From Onchocerca volvulus (lineage: Eukaryota; Nematoda; Chromadorea; Rhabditida; Onchocercidae), in NCBI GenBank assembly GCA_000499405.2, contig HG738137.1, positions 28,083,756 to 28,147,755 of the forward strand: 64,000 nt of DNA, in the 5' to 3' direction. This document shows, piece by piece, positions 35,601-48,400 of the stretch; the stretch's first letter is position 1, and every line of letters starts with the position of its first letter. Both the position numbers and the translations under genes were made by a program. A model generated the notes under the pieces. The model was given only the letters and a program-made list of their open reading frames with translations. It searched no databases and was not told the DNA's origin.

Positions 35601-38600
35601 TGTAACAATTTCCCATAAATGATTAAACCAACTCCAACGTGTACGTTTACAAATGCAATTTAAAACAAATTTTTTTTGCCTGAAAATTTATTGATTTTTA
35701 AATATTAATTATTTCAAATATTTATCTACTATTTGTTTCAGTGAATGAAACAATCAATATGATATAAACATTAAATATTATAATTATATTTGATAACATT
35801 ACACATTTCATTTTATATTCTGAATAGTATTGTTTCAAATATTGATATGATTTTGATGTTAATAAGGTATAGCTTAAATTTAATAATATATGTTTGATCA
35901 AGAAATATTTATTTAAAGTTTAAACAAACTTAAACTTTAAACTTAAACTAAACTTAAATTTTAATAAACTTTAGCTGCATTCTGTTCAATCTAATATTGA
36001 TTTTTCAAACAATAAATGAATAAAGCATCTATCAGATACGTAACAAAAAAAAGAAAAAAAACGGTGTAGTTTAGCACTTTTTTAATTTAATTTTGATAAT
36101 ATACAAATGTATAACTACAAAATTTTTTCATGATTGTTTAAATAGTTTATTATACACTTAATATATTCGAAAAAATATATTCAAAAAATAATTAAAAATC
36201 AGTAATTCTTTGGGAAATAAATTGCAACCTAGTAAATACTTGAAAATTTTCGAAAATTTTTACTAAAAAAAAAATTTACTTATATTCATCTAAGAGTTCC
36301 AGAAATTTTTTTTCATCCTTTCTGTCATCATGCTTTTTTAATTTGCTTCGAGCATGCCACATTTGTTTTCGATACTGTCTATAATTATTTACAAAATAAG
36401 AAATTATTCCAATTAATAAAATTAAAATTAATAATTCAATGGATTAATTATTTCTTTCGAAATATTTTTCTTATATTTCATCAGGTTTCTTTTCCATCAT
36501 TTTTTCAAACTTTATATAAAATTAACCTAAATAACCGTAGCATCTGTTAGAAGCACCATTGTTACAATTAATCTACATGAAAGTTTATTAATATCATTTT
36601 GATCATTAACATTTTAAACTTCATATTTCTCAGTTTCCTTTTATTTTCCTATTATTTTTAATTTAGTAATTAAGTTAATTACCGTTTGCAATGATCATCG
36701 TGCTTTCTTAATCGCGAAGAAATTGAAAATGAACTTAAAGAAATAACTGATGATTTATTCTAAATTTTAAAAATTACGATTAAAGCAATAAGATGAAATG
36801 TAGTTCAGAAATATAATTCAATTGTATTTTGAATCTCTAATTTGATATCTCAAAAATTGAGTACCAAATTTTTATTCAAATCAAGAAATTGCTAATGTTT
36901 GGTGCGATATCATCCTGATCTTGAGATAGATTTAGAATTAATAATCCATAAACCAATAATTATCAGAAACTAAAAATTATACCACAACTTACTTTTTTTT
37001 TTTTTGGAATGATTAGTGAGAATTACAATCATATCATAGCACATATAATGAATTCTAGTCTAATTAAATTAATGTTAGCTAATATCATTCTTTTCGGAAA
37101 TAAATGAAAGTTCGAGCATGTACCCTATCATATAAAATTTATGATCATATATTATCAGCGAATTAGTCATTTAGGAAAAAGTGGATAGTCTCAAATTTGT
37201 CGCAGAATTAATTAGCAATAAATAGCGTAAATAATAGTTAATTACTTTCAATAATGATATTTATCACCAATAATGACATTTTTTGGAAAAGATCAAAGTT
37301 TGTTAATTGAACTTGAAACAAATACTAAAATAAAAAATTAATAACTTACGATTTCTTTCGCTAAATGATAACTTCTTTTGACTGTATGCTGAAAATTACG
37401 AGATTTTTTTTTTTCTGTTGTAATTGATAATTTGAAAGAAATGAGCTATATAAATTTATCCATTTCTTTTAAATTTTTCTATCGGATTATATTTGAATTT
37501 TCACAACAAATAGAAAATAATTTTTATCATTTATAAACAGTTTGCTAGATAAGTTAATTACTTGATTTTCTTTAGCTTCCTTATAATTAAGTAATTCATA
37601 ATATTTAATTTAATAGAAAAATTAATAATTAGTTAACTTTTATTAAATTAGCTTTCTTATGATTAGTGAATTAGCATTATTCACCACTTTCGGTTTATTT
37701 TTTTCTGTATGAAGCTTGTCATTTTCGGTAGCTGTTAATGATTGCATCATATCTGGTGACTGAAAAAAAAAAGAAATCAGAAATATCATATCGAGAAATA
37801 TCGAAACACTGATAAGAAATATCATCTCAGCATATCACTGATATCAGCTTATCACTTCACTTATCATTTCTTCTTGCTTTGCATTCTCTAGAAAGCATTA
37901 TATCCATAAGAAATAACATAAAATTTTGGAGTAAAGATATTTCAAGAATTCACAAATTTCAAATTTTCTTCCCTTTTTTTTCCCAAAATTTAGTTTCTTC
38001 AATAAATTTCAACGTTTGCATCCTATCTCTTTCTTTCTAATCCTCTCTTTCATATGATTTCACAATTATTACATGAAAATTATAAATTAGTTATGAACTA
38101 TTTTGATAGATAAACCAAATAGCAGTTATCATCAATACTGATTATTTTAAAAAACGATTAGGTTTGTTTGTAAAAGAATATATTAAATAAAAAAAAAGGT
38201 AATAAAATTTGGTTTCTCAGTTGTATCTTATCATCATGAATTATCATTATCTTATCACCCTGAATTGTCATTATGAATCATCACGAGTTATCATCATCTT
38301 TTCATCATGAATTTTAAATCATCTTATCATCAAGTTATCAGAGATAAAACCAACTTCCTGGGCATCTTTTGTAATATTTGTAATTTCAGGAGTTGGGCTT
38401 AAAGGTTGACTTCCTGTTATGCTGAAGTTTTGACTTAAATTTTGCATACTTTCCTTTACATAATCTTTTGCACTAAATTCGCTATTATTTTCTGTTTTCG
38501 ACTTTTCTGGCTGAAATAAAAAATTCATTAATTATTTTGTTAATTATATCAGTAGAATGATTATCGACAGAATGCTATTATTAGAAAATAATTAAAATTA

Positions 38601-39128
38601 CTACAAATAGCATCTACATGCGTCATTCGCTTATACGTCAATCAAGTTATTGCTTTTTTATATACGTCAACTTTTACTTCACCAAGTTATTATTCTACTA
38701 GGAATATATTAATAAACACTTATTGATTAATACTTAAAGTAATTCGAATAAATTTCCTCTTCTGATCTTTATAACAGTTATCAAAATTCGATTTTCAATT
38801 TTATCATCAATCTGATAAACTTTACAACAATTCTTATCCTAATCTGAATTCATGTTTATAGAACCAACATTTATTCATATTATATCCCATTCAATGATTT
38901 TTGTCCGAAACAAAAATAAAATTCATAGAATTAAATTCCAATTAAGATTAATTAAAAGGTCATTCACCTTAAGTCTGAATTACGTATTCTCAAGTAATAT
39001 TTGATGAAAATGCATATCAAAGAAATATCAACAAAATATACCAGTAACGGTATGCCATCTAAAATACCGGAATTCGTCGTAAACGTTGATAGTCCATCAG
39101 ATTGTAATTTTTGTTCAGAATTCATCAT
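32633..39128 (-). CDS. ABHD17-like alpha/beta hydrolase (acyl-protein thioesterase type) with long N-terminal extension
   Basis: ABHD17 enzymes remove palmitate from cytosolic membrane proteins such as Ras and PSD-95 in mammals. Exons, minus strand: 39042-39128 (tentative), 38355-38510, 37685-37759, 37350-37388, 36683-36759, 36280-36378, 35526-35679, 35125-35235, 34281-34402, 33543-33648, 33139-33378 and 32633-32842. Phases agree, giving about 491 residues. The family core is complete: WCCCCPP (palmitoylated Cys cluster), [41 protein letters not shown], nucleophile Ser in [11 protein letters not shown], acid Asp in AHGIQDTIV, and catalytic His in DVGHNNLE. Known family members begin at the Cys cluster. 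Here about 215 mostly Ser- and Lys-rich residues precede it. The first exon could instead run to 38968, adding a membrane segment, but that phase does not fit the next exon. Confidence 0.9.
33924..34165. repeat. Diverged tandem repeat, about 51-bp period
   Basis: GTCAAGAAGTCTACATTTGA occurs at 33976 and 34078, two periods apart, with decayed copies between and around, each containing a TTTGATTGAT(A)...GATCTGA-type stretch. It lies in the intron between the 33543-33648 and 34281-34402 exons of the ABHD17-like gene. Confidence 0.75.
38221..38342. repeat. TTATCATCATGAA-type short-period repeat
   Basis: Variants of TTATCATCATGAATTATCAT recur about six times in 120 bp, partly entering the last codons of an extended reading of the 38355-38510 exon. 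Located in the ABHD17-like gene next to that exon's donor. Confidence 0.6.
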
Positions 39129-41425
39129 GATGAGCCTTAGATCAAATGTATAGAGAAAAATAATAGATGATTCTGAATTTTATGCTATTTATACATTTCA
39201 TATTGATGAATTTATTTAAATTTTTGCGATTATCGCAAATAATATTTACATGAATACGGTTTACGTGACCTGTTTACGTTAAATAAATCATGCGATTATT
39301 TATTTTCATTTAAATGTGACATGCGTTAACATACCAATAAACACAGAAATAATTACCATATTAATCGTAATTTGATGTGTTTAGTTCTACTTAAAACAAG
39401 CTAAATAGTACGTGCAAGTTATACGTGTAGTTGGATCACGTGCACGTGTATTTGAAACTAACACGTGATCGGCATATTATTTAAATAATCAGTGCTGACG
39501 AAGTTATTTTATATTGCACAGAGATGATCTAATTTAATTGATAATTTTTTTTTGGTGAAATGATAAAATACTAATAATAAGGGAGAGTAACAATCAGCGG
39601 TGCTCATAAGAAATCTACCGGAATAAAACGAAACGTTTTGATACACGTACGTCAACGATCGAAGTTATAAGTAATAGATCATTTATCACTGTATTAATTT
39701 AAAATTATTTTGATTTTTTCATTAATAAACACACGTTAATTCAATTATACATATTCATTTAGTAATATCATTAAATAAATTGGATATTCTTATGTAATTG
39801 ACGTCATAATCTAATCAATTTTTAATTGTTTTATGAATTTTAATTTTCATTTTGTAATTTCTTAATTTAACGAAAATTTCAGATCATAGTCCGATCCGGA
39901 TGGTTCAATGGAGATATACCAATGCAGCAAAAAATCTGAAGTGAAGTTTCAAATAAATCGATCATTGAGCAGTGGATAAAAGTTTCAGGATAATGAGAAG
40001 CACTACTACGGTATAAGGTACGGTACGATATTTATTACGGTATTAGATCAAAACAAACAAATGGCCATTTAATTGCCCATTTAAATTCAATTGCTTCAAT
40101 CTTCTTACTCGCTATTCTTGGAAATAAACACCTGATGAAGAAATATGATTTAAAAAATTAAAGTAATTGAATTCTGTTGATCACTGATACTCTGTGATAT
40201 TTCGAATTCAATTTTATTCCATTTCATAATTTCAAATTAACTCTAACTTTAATATTTGATGATATCCCTCAAAATACATAAATAACGAATATAATGAAAA
40301 AAGTTATTTGATTTTGAGTAATATTTCAATCTCTTGATCTTTTGAATTTCGTTCGTCACTACTTGTTTTCTCAAAAAGCTTAAAATTTAAAACTGATTTT
40401 TTTTTTGAAATGTAATTCTTTTACTTACACTTTCATCCAACTACTACTAATTAATGTAATTATTGTTATTTTAATGTAATCACTACCATTTATAATGATT
40501 TATTGCCCTAATAATTACTATTACTTTTTAATAATTAAATTAATTACGCAATTAATTAATGCGTAATCTAATTAATGCGTACTTAGACTATTTTTACGTT
40601 ATTAATAATCTTGCTGCATTATCAACATTACTAATATCTTCATTCATTATTATTAATTAATGCAATTATTATTTTAATTTAATTACTACCGATATTATGG
40701 CATGATCATTATTATCACATTATCATTATTGCGTTCATATAATTACTATCATTTATTATCATTACTACCATGATAATTACTACTATATTTGCGTAATTAG
40801 ATTAATTTTATTTTACCAATATTGCTGTCTCATTATCGCTATTACTTCTAATATTCTTGTTGTTACTACATCTGAATCATTTTGAAACATGAAAACTTAG
40901 AAATTAAACGTGCGCCATTTCATTTCAAAATTTGATGCATTAAGTCGGAATGCAACAGTCTCAAATTAGAATTAGACGTCGATATAAATGATGGATGAAT
41001 TCTCGTTTGAATGATGTTAAACGTGCAATTCACGTGGAATTCTTCGTGCGTATTGTTTAAACTTATATATCGACATTGTATGTCATGCTTAACTCGTAAA
41101 GAACTAAAATCTAGCTTCATATTAATGTGTATTTTTGTAAATTATACATAATTTTTCTTTTTTTTTTCTAATGATCTTTGTTTTACACTTATTTTTAGAT
41201 GATACGTTTGTTTTTCAACAATAGATGTGATTTAAGTCTTTTATCTTTTATTTAAACATTTTATATATTTTCTGATAACATAAATTTTCCACTTAAATGA
41301 TTTTTTTTTTTTCAGATCGTGCGGATATTTTCAAATAATACTATTTTCAGTTTGTACTATTGGATGTTTTCGAATATTGCAGGTTGTAAGAAATGGTCGC
41401 AATAATTTAAAAATTAAGGGACAAA
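39129..41425. other. Divergent promoter region between ABHD17-like gene and MED12
   Basis: 2.3 kb between the two putative start codons. It holds the CACGTG cluster (39434-39470) and a low-complexity stretch at about 40437-40870 built from recurring words such as TAATTACTACC and ATTATTATCA. Near the right end is a T-rich acceptor (TTTTTTTTTTTTCAG, ending 41315), which may receive a spliced leader for MED12. No coding exon recognised. Confidence 0.55.
39434..39470. promoter_or_regulatory. Triple CACGTG (E-box) cluster
   Basis: CACGTG occurs at 39437-39442, 39443-39448 and 39462-39467. The outer ones form a 9-bp inverted repeat (GATCACGTG at 39434-39442 and CACGTGATC at 39462-39470). CACGTG is the classical bHLH and bHLH-Zip site (Max/Myc, TFEB/HLH-30 type). 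It lies about 310 bp upstream of the ABHD17-like start and 2 kb from the MED12 start. Function is inferred from the motif only. Confidence 0.55.
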
Positions 41426-44400
41426 ATGGGGATGAAAAGTTTGAATGTGATTTCATGGCACTATCAAACACCGGAAAGAAGAGCCTTGAAAAGGAATCGT
41501 TTAGGACCACCTGATGTTTACCCACAAGATGTTAGTTAATCTTGATCTTTTCCTTTTGTTCTTGTTAATCTTAAAACTGGAATAAAACTGTGCTGCATCT
41601 CGAAATTTATCGTATTTACAAAACAATAATAGTTAATATTTCTGATCCTTAACTGTGAGTGTAAGCTTTCTAACACATATAAATCACAAACTGTTTATAA
41701 AAATCATTTGATTTTTAAAAATTGATTTGATTGTGTAAGAGTTCAATTTCTAGCTGCTTGATTATTATTATCTTTATCTGTTATCAATATGTTAACATTT
41801 TCAGGCAAAACAGGAAGAAGATAATCTAGGAGCAGATCGTTTGAAGAAGGGTTATCAAGTTGCCGTGACATCTTATGAACATGAATCGATTGTCTATAAC
41901 GTCAAGGTATTATTTCACAGTAGAATCATTTACTGTTGTGACATTTCTTAAACAGAACTGTAATTAATCTTAATCAGAATGAGTTGAACGGAACAAATCG
42001 AAAATTTCGCATTAGGGGTTTTTTTTTCTATGAATTGTGTGCTGTAACCTGGTATATTTTGGCACCTACGGGAGATATAATATTTTGAATTACTAAACAA
42101 ATATGGTTGATGTCAAATGAGAAAATGTATTTTGGATGCCACGGTTGGATCGTTTGGATGATACGATGTTACGTGGAGCCCAATTAGTAATGCAAATAAT
42201 GGCCAAAAAAATGGAACTAAATGCAAATCTTGATAAAGAAAGAAAGCGTGCCGGAAGTGTTATTGCCAAAGATAGTATTGGAAACGGAGGAACCGGCATG
42301 GGAGGTGGTCAACAAGTACATTTTCAACAGTTCAGCCATAATGCGGTAGGTTGTTTCCTATATCCATTTTATTCCCAAGTGTCGCATAGTATTTTTTTTT
42401 TTAAATCAATACTGAAATTCTAATTTTATTCTTAATTGTGCAAGTTTTATTACATGTTAGGATGTTTACTATTCCGATATATTTTTCAAAATTAACTACT
42501 ATTTGTTGGATCTTATTCATTCATTCATTAATTGCTTGGAAATTATTCAAGTTTATAAGATGTATAAGCCTGAAAATTCCATTGAAAATCCATTTGTTCT
42601 TATATATCATAGGAAAAAGCGAGAAAATCAAAAGAACGAAACGACTGGTTTACTGATTTAGCTCATGGCAAGCCTTTGGCAGTATTAGCCCGGAAACCAC
42701 CATTTTTTCGCAAAAAGGTTACATTTTTTATTATCATTTAACGCTCTGTAATATGTTTAAAGGCAGTTGCCCTGTATCTCTTGAAACTTTGATGGATAAC
42801 TCCAATCATTATTCGTGAATATCTAGATAGAATAGTATTTAGTAATAATGTATTTTAGCATTTTTTAAAGATTAATAAAACCAACAATTAAGGATGAAAC
42901 AACGTCATTCGAATTCAAATTTTTGTCTTGTTGTATACAGTTACTGTTAAATAGTAAAAAATATTGCAGGAGGACGCATTAGAATACTTATGTGATTATA
43001 AAGTACCGGTTGCTCGAGCATTGTGGTTTCTAAAACTAATTGCTGTCGGTGGCCAAGGATGTAGTAGTAATGTTAACAAACAGAAAAAATCCACAAATGA
43101 CCAACTGGCTTCTGGTAAAAATCTTTTCGGATGTTTTTTTAGTTTTATTGTATATATTAATATTAGAGTGGTAATGACTTGTTCTAGAAATGCGTAATAA
43201 GATTTGGCTAATTCTTATCTTAACATAGTTAAGGTTCATATTTCTTTGTGTGTTTCTTATGAGTTCTGTCCCATGAATATTTGTTTGAAGGATTAGAGCT
43301 GATTACTTTATTCTTTACTTATTCGGATTTCCCTAATATTTTTGCAGAGTTCGCTTCACTTTTTACGAAATATGTAAAACTCATGCTTAATCAAATGAGC
43401 GATAGCGCCAAATTAGAATCAAATATTGTTTACACCGAACGGTGGCCGCATTTTGTGTACATTTGTAAACATGCCTATGAAGTAAGCTGGTATTTACCTT
43501 ATATTTTAGTAAATTTGCATAAATTTTTCCTTTCTTTTATCTCTTCTCTTATCTCTCTTCCTATTCCTGTACAGATTTTCATAACTCTGAATGATCGTGA
43601 GAAGGATCTCTGTTATGCCCAACTTTTAAGCCCTGATGCTTGGTGGATTACCTGAAATTTCCAGTCATGCAGTTTCATTTCGGCAGCATTCACAGAGACT
43701 GAATGTTTTCATCGCATATATCGTCCTAATTCATTTTTAGGATGGAATGGTGGAGAAGCAGGAATTTTTAATGGATTTATTGGATATATTCAATGACCGG
43801 TTTGTGCAGCCTATTGAAAATCGCCAAAATGACAAGTCATCGGTTCATCCTTTAGTCCACCATGGTAGGGCATTGCACTAAAATGCAGTTTGTATGCTAT
43901 TATCACAGTTAAGTGATCAACGTGAGTATCAAAATCATTGCAGGATCTGGACTTGCTTCTAGCAGTAATGAATCCCATTACGTCACATTATTTCGTCTTT
44001 TCCTTCTATTTATTTGCCAGTATACCGATCAAATTACACAGAATTTAGTCTTGTCGAAAAGATGCGCATTTTTGGTATGCCATAGACTGGAATTGTATCG
44101 AGACGAAGCTGAGGAGCGGGAAGGGAGGTTTGTTTAATGACATGATTTTCTCTGGAACATGAATTTTACTTTTTTGTTGAGCAGACGTTTTCATACTACC
44201 AAATAGATATTTTTGGCTACAAGATAGTACTGATTAGTACTGATTTATTTTCGACCTGTCATAGAGAATAATCTTTTTCTTCGCAGTGTTTCTTGGAAAA
44301 CTGGAAATATTATGCTATTTATTTTTGGCTTCTATATTTCCAACTATCGATTGAAATAGGAAGGATTATATAGTTAATATTATTATCTCCTTTTTCTAGT

Positions 44401-45387
44401 AAGACAGTTTTTTTGAGGTCAGTGGATTGTGCTGAGCTGTTTGATGATATGCAACAGTGTATTCATCAGCGTGGAATAATTTTAACACTTTGTGGTATGC
44501 TATATGCTATATTGATTGATTGTCCTGCTGCTTTAATATGGAATAAATATGAAGGTAAACTACTTTTCATCAGATTTCGAGGTCGTGGATTATAAGGATA
44601 GTATCTTCTTAAATTTCATGGATTATAACAGAGTTTGGAAAAGTGGAAATATTAGGTTATTTTAGCTGTTATCAAACTCAAATACTTTTCAATTTGAAGA
44701 ATTTTATGATATAATGTTGATTATTCACTCTTTATGCTGTAGTATCACCGGGACGTCCGCCTACAATGCTTCACCAGTTATGCGGTTCACCACTGGATCA
44801 TCTGCCTTGTCCATTCGAAAGTCTTCCTTTGCCACCAGGTCACGGCACCGAGCGACTGCAGGAATTTGTTCAGCTTCGGCTAAGTGAGGTACGACGACGT
44901 TCTCGTGCGTGCGAAAATAAATGGTCATTGAATTATGCACAGAAAAAGGGCTTTGGTTCGTTCATATTCTAATTATGGCTTTCAATGTCCATTTGTCCAA
45001 ATTAAATATCGTAAAAAGAACTCTTCACACATACAATTGATTTCGAAATATTTTATCTAACGGAGTGAAATCAAAAATGTTGTTTGACTAAGGCTAGACA
45101 GTTTGAATAACAGACAGTTTTACTATTAAATGGATTGAATAGGATTGTTTGGTAGGGTAACACCATGAGCTTTTATGGAAGACTGAAATTTATGTATCTT
45201 TCGATGAAGTAAATTGTTTGCTACAGCCAGGAAGCTTGGTCAAATTTGGAGTCTTACATTTAAAAAAAAAAAAAAAAAAAAAAAAGAATTATTAATGACA
45301 TCGCATCATTTATTCATATTTATCATTATTATTTCTCTCCCTCTGTCTTTTTCTCCCTCCCTTTCCCTCTCCTTCTCTCTCTCTACC

Positions 45388-45419
<32 letters not shown>

Positions 45420-48400
45420 CTTTCAGCAGCTATGGTTTTGCAATGTTTGAAAATAGTTAGTGTACTTGATGCAGCACGTTTGGATCAGCCAAACTGCATC
45501 GAAAAGATTTATGCAGTAATTTTTAACGGACCCTCTAAGGAAAGCTTTGAGGTAAGCTTAGTGTTTTTGATACAGTTCATACATAAATTTTTCTTTTATT
45601 TGTTTTTAATTTTGTTCATCGTTAGTAACTTTTTTGCATACAAAACTTTATTGCTTTCTGGTTACAAAAGCGAGGGCAGCAATAATGAGGAGGTCGATTT
45701 GATTTTTTTTTTGTAGCATGAATATGCAATTCGCGTAAAGATGCTTCTACAGTGGGCGGTAACAATAGAAAGGGAAGGGACTCATCGTGCAATACTTGTC
45801 GCTCAGCTACTTGCATTCCGAATTAATCATCGAAAAACGTTCAAATTTGGTATAATTTTCTGTCAATTTCTGAAATATTGTATTACATGAGATGCTTATT
45901 CGCTGAAATGATCGGAATTAATAAAACAGTCATATAATTATCTAAATATCTTTCTTTGCTAGTTTGGCTGCAGAAAATAAAACCTTATACCAACCATTGA
46001 AAGAAACGAGTCAAAGTACTATCTGATCTGGCTCACTTCTACTAGTTGGATTTCCAAAAATAAATCTTATTTTTTTCAGTGCTATTAATTCATGCAGTGA
46101 TGTATTAAAAATGTAATATAGTGAAGTCAATAATTCTTTTATAGGTCCTTTAACTCTGCAAGAAATTTTGTTGGAATTTCTTGTGACAGAAGGACCGGAT
46201 CCGGAAAGTACTGATAAAGATCGCTTTTGTCAAGAATTTGCTAATCTAATGCTTCTCTTCATTGAGCTGGAACGTGCTGGCGTTTTTTCCCATGATTTTT
46301 ATGTGAAGGAATTGATTCGAACTGGTGAAATGTTGGAATACATACCGTTAATGCAGAAAATCAGGAAACGAAAAGAGGATAAACAAAAAGTGAAATCACT
46401 TTCTGCATTCTTCTGTATCCTTTAGTTGATTTCAGATTTTTTGATTTCTCAATTCGGATAATTTAAATTTGCATTTTCTGAAAAAAAAAAAAAAAAAAAA
46501 AAAGCACAAAAATTTCAGCAGCATCAACAGCCTTTCAACATGGCTATATCATCCTCAACATTTGCATCCCAATCCAGTGAACCAACTGCAGCACTTTTAG
46601 CGGGAGCAGGAGCAACACCACCTCCCCTTGTAACAATGCCGTCTGAATTACCTGATGAGCGTCCATATTTATGGGGAAATTTATCAATTCATGAACGATT
46701 ATTGATACATTTACCCATTCCACAGTCTGCTGAATATAGGAGTGAATGCAATCAAAGGTAAGATTTATGAGATAGATTTGATTAGTTAATTTTTGTCACA
46801 TCTTTTTAAAATTGGCTGCTCATTTATAAATGATGATCTTCATGAGATTTAAAAACAAATTGCCATAGTAATTTGATTTTCTCGTAGAGAATTAAGTTTT
46901 TTTCTTATAGATCTCTCTTGTTGTATGGAATTGGTGCGGAGCGTGATGCTGTAAAACTGGAACTGAGGCGTTTAGCACGTGAATTGGCGAAACTTTGGCA
47001 AAAGCGAATTGTTGTCGAATTTTCCTTCAACAAACCACTGGAAATTCGTTTTAAAAAACGTGCTACACGTGAACAAGTTCAAGAAAGCATGGCCAAATTC
47101 AGGTGACTTATTTATAAATCACACTTATCATTTTTTTTCTTTTTCTATATGTTTATGGTAAGCCTTCCTCGATATGAGATTTAATCATCGTAGAGTTTTT
47201 GATGAATTATTCAATTTCATCTTCCTTCAGCACTTTTTTTCTCGAATGATTCCTCAATCATTACCTACTAATTTACTTTGTAGAATTGTATATGTTTACA
47301 GATCATGTACCTACTATGATCAGCTTGTTATTTGTGGCTGGTGTTGTGAATCATTCATTCAGATGGTGCAGGATTTTGTTGATGGACACAGTTGTGTATT
47401 ACCCACCGCTGAAGGGCTTGATATTGTCCTGGAAATGTGTGAGCTGGCACAGAATATTGCTGGTATTATGGAATTCGCTGAAGAGGTAAATTGTTTATCT
47501 TTCATTTTTATTTGCATTTGCTTTTGCATAGAAGTTTTTACGATTTTTCAGCTTTTTGGTTTTTCATTCCAGTGTCTTTCATTATAGAATTAAATCATGC
47601 ATAAACATTATTGAAAAACCTTCCAGCACCAACACTTTCAAATTCATTGTTGATTGTACTAGTTAAGTAATAAAAATTAGATAGAAATCTATTCAAGTAT
47701 TTATTTATTTCAGTTACTGCCTCTCTTAGTACTAGTTGAACGAGTACTTCTAGAGCGCCGTGTTGACTGTCTTCCAAGTAATATATCGGCTCAGCTTAGT
47801 TATGTTTTAACTGCATATATTTCTCATAATTATTATTATTTTCTCTACTCTCAAAATGCACCTAATATTGTACAAGGGTGAGTTTTATTGTTTTCCTTCC
47901 ATTTTTTTTATTTTCCCAGATCAGTAAATATATGTACTTGAAAAAAAGCGAAAGAATGACGCATATGTTGATTAGCGAAAATCAGATAATGCAAGCCATT
48001 ATTGGTTTAACCAACAGATAGATTTAAAAAATTTTAATAGCTAATATTGTAAACTGCTTCAGTGAAGCCTATATCTGACGATCTTATCTGACATTGAATT
48101 GAATCATCTCTAAGATATTAGCATATTAAAAATGTTTATATGATGTCTTGATTGTTGAGCAACGTTTTATAAAGTATTTTTCAGGTTATATTGGGTAATT
48201 GAAAGTCAGTTAAAATCATCAGATTCATGTTTAACGGGTTGGGGACGTACTGTTGCGGTTTTCGTACTCGATGCAAAGAAACAACTCATCGAAACTGGTT
48301 CGCAATTAATTATTGATTTATCCATGGTTCAAATTTTAGAGAAAATTCAGTTCATTATCTATTCTTTTTTACCATCTAGATTCATTGCAGGCTTGTGTAG

